Translations under genes and position numbers: made by a program | From: Nomia melanderi | Lineage: Eukaryota; Arthropoda; Insecta; Hymenoptera; Halictidae | Reading direction: 5' to 3' | Assembly: GCF_051020985.1 (NCBI RefSeq) | Contig: NW_027475134.1 | Span: 1,116,001-1,180,000 of the forward strand | DNA: 64,000 nucleotides | The notes under the pieces: model-generated | What the model was told of the DNA's origin: nothing | What the model saw: the letters and a program-made list of their open reading frames with translations, nothing else | The model's database searches: none | Shown: positions 63,919 through 64,000 of the stretch, piece by piece | How the letters are laid out: each line of letters opens with the position of its first letter | How positions within the stretch are numbered: the first letter of the stretch is position 1

Positions 63919-64000
63919 GACCTCGGACCACCAGGGGCCGAGAAAACCACAGTCTCATGGAGCCGGACACTCAGGGTCAGGGGAAAATCCAATATATATC
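63919..64000 (+). repeat. Partial monomer at the window end
   Basis: The first 82 bases of an ordinary monomer, cut by the window edge inside the AT-rich stretch. The array clearly continues beyond the window, as it also does before base 1, which falls exactly at a monomer start by chance. Confidence 0.95.

Larger units (their letters stand above)
1..64000 (+). repeat. 175-bp satellite tandem array filling the window
   Basis: The motif gacctcgg, or a close variant, recurs every 175 bp from base 1 to base 63919, giving 365 whole monomers and one partial. All copies point the same way. The hand-read consensus is about 53% GC with eight CpGs per monomer. Useful landmarks by offset in the monomer are the inverted-repeat arm ccaggggcc (13-21), an AT-rich stretch (73-81), an EcoRV site GATATC (87-92), AATAAA (116-121) and ggccctgg (144-151). 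Only 20 length changes occur: 17 single-base losses, one +1, one +2 and one +57. No gene, transposon or RNA gene interrupts the array, so every stretch over 300 bases is satellite. Satellites of this size are typical of centromeric or subtelomeric heterochromatin. The species and family name cannot be read from the sequence. Confidence 0.98.

Noticed and set aside
1..64000. CRISPR array
   Set aside because: The period is regular, but there is no short conserved repeat alternating with unique spacers. The entire 175 bp is conserved, and there are no cas genes.
1..64000. Tandem gene cluster such as 5S rRNA or histone repeats
   Set aside because: The monomer lacks an internal 5S control region, a conserved reading frame or a T-run terminator, and 175 bp is too short for a gene plus spacer of those kinds.
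1..64000. Inverted monomers or strand switches
   Set aside because: Every monomer boundary followed from start to end reads in the plus direction. No reverse-complement copy was seen.
1..64000. Naming the repeat as a known family (for example Xenopus Fcr1 or a plant centromere satellite)
   Set aside because: Only the monomer length is comparable. I cannot confirm sequence identity without a database search, so no family or species name is given.

Overview
The whole window is one uninterrupted, head-to-tail satellite array with a 175-bp monomer. By walking the monomer boundary (the start of the motif gacctcgg) from base 1 to base 63919 I count 365 complete monomers plus an 82-bp partial one. 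All lie in the same orientation. I see no single-copy sequence, transposon, RNA gene or credible protein gene. Twenty small length changes account for the whole phase drift: one +1, one +57, one +2 and seventeen -1. The open reading frames on both strands are by-products of the repeat: they recur every 175 bp, change frame from copy to copy because 175 = 3x58+1, and none exceeds about 125 codons.

This is eukaryotic satellite heterochromatin, most likely centromeric, pericentromeric or subtelomeric. The monomer is nucleosome-sized, like other centromere satellites (human alpha about 171 bp, Arabidopsis about 178 bp, Xenopus laevis Fcr1 about 174 bp). That is a comparison of length only, and I cannot name the species or repeat family. 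The consensus is about 53% GC with eight CpGs per monomer.

Layout: (1) 1-16.8 kb, left arm: mosaic higher-order structure with local duplications at offsets of 1575, 1750, 2799 and 3149 bp. (2) 16.8-23.1 kb: an older-looking island with weak higher-order order, five of the seven monomers carrying a divergent 47-bp 'B' tract, and the only disruption of monomer size larger than 2 bp (a 232-bp monomer). (3) 23.1-36.8 kb: expanded copies of left-arm material, including a 5073-bp tandem duplication and, nested in its second copy, a 2624-bp tandem duplication. (4) 36.6-55.7 kb: two nearly identical copies of a 9622-bp block, itself containing 3149-bp and 1400-bp duplications. (5) 55.7-64 kb: a more varied zone with a perfect-length 1400-bp tandem duplication (59354-62153) and a last B-tract monomer close to the right edge.

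The parts do not work together as genes. They record growth of the array by in-register unequal crossover and gene conversion. Shared breakpoints and shared single-base deletions allow several duplications to be ordered in time. The nested duplication history, the base-resolved crossover at 34187-34190 and the B-tract island are the most informative features.
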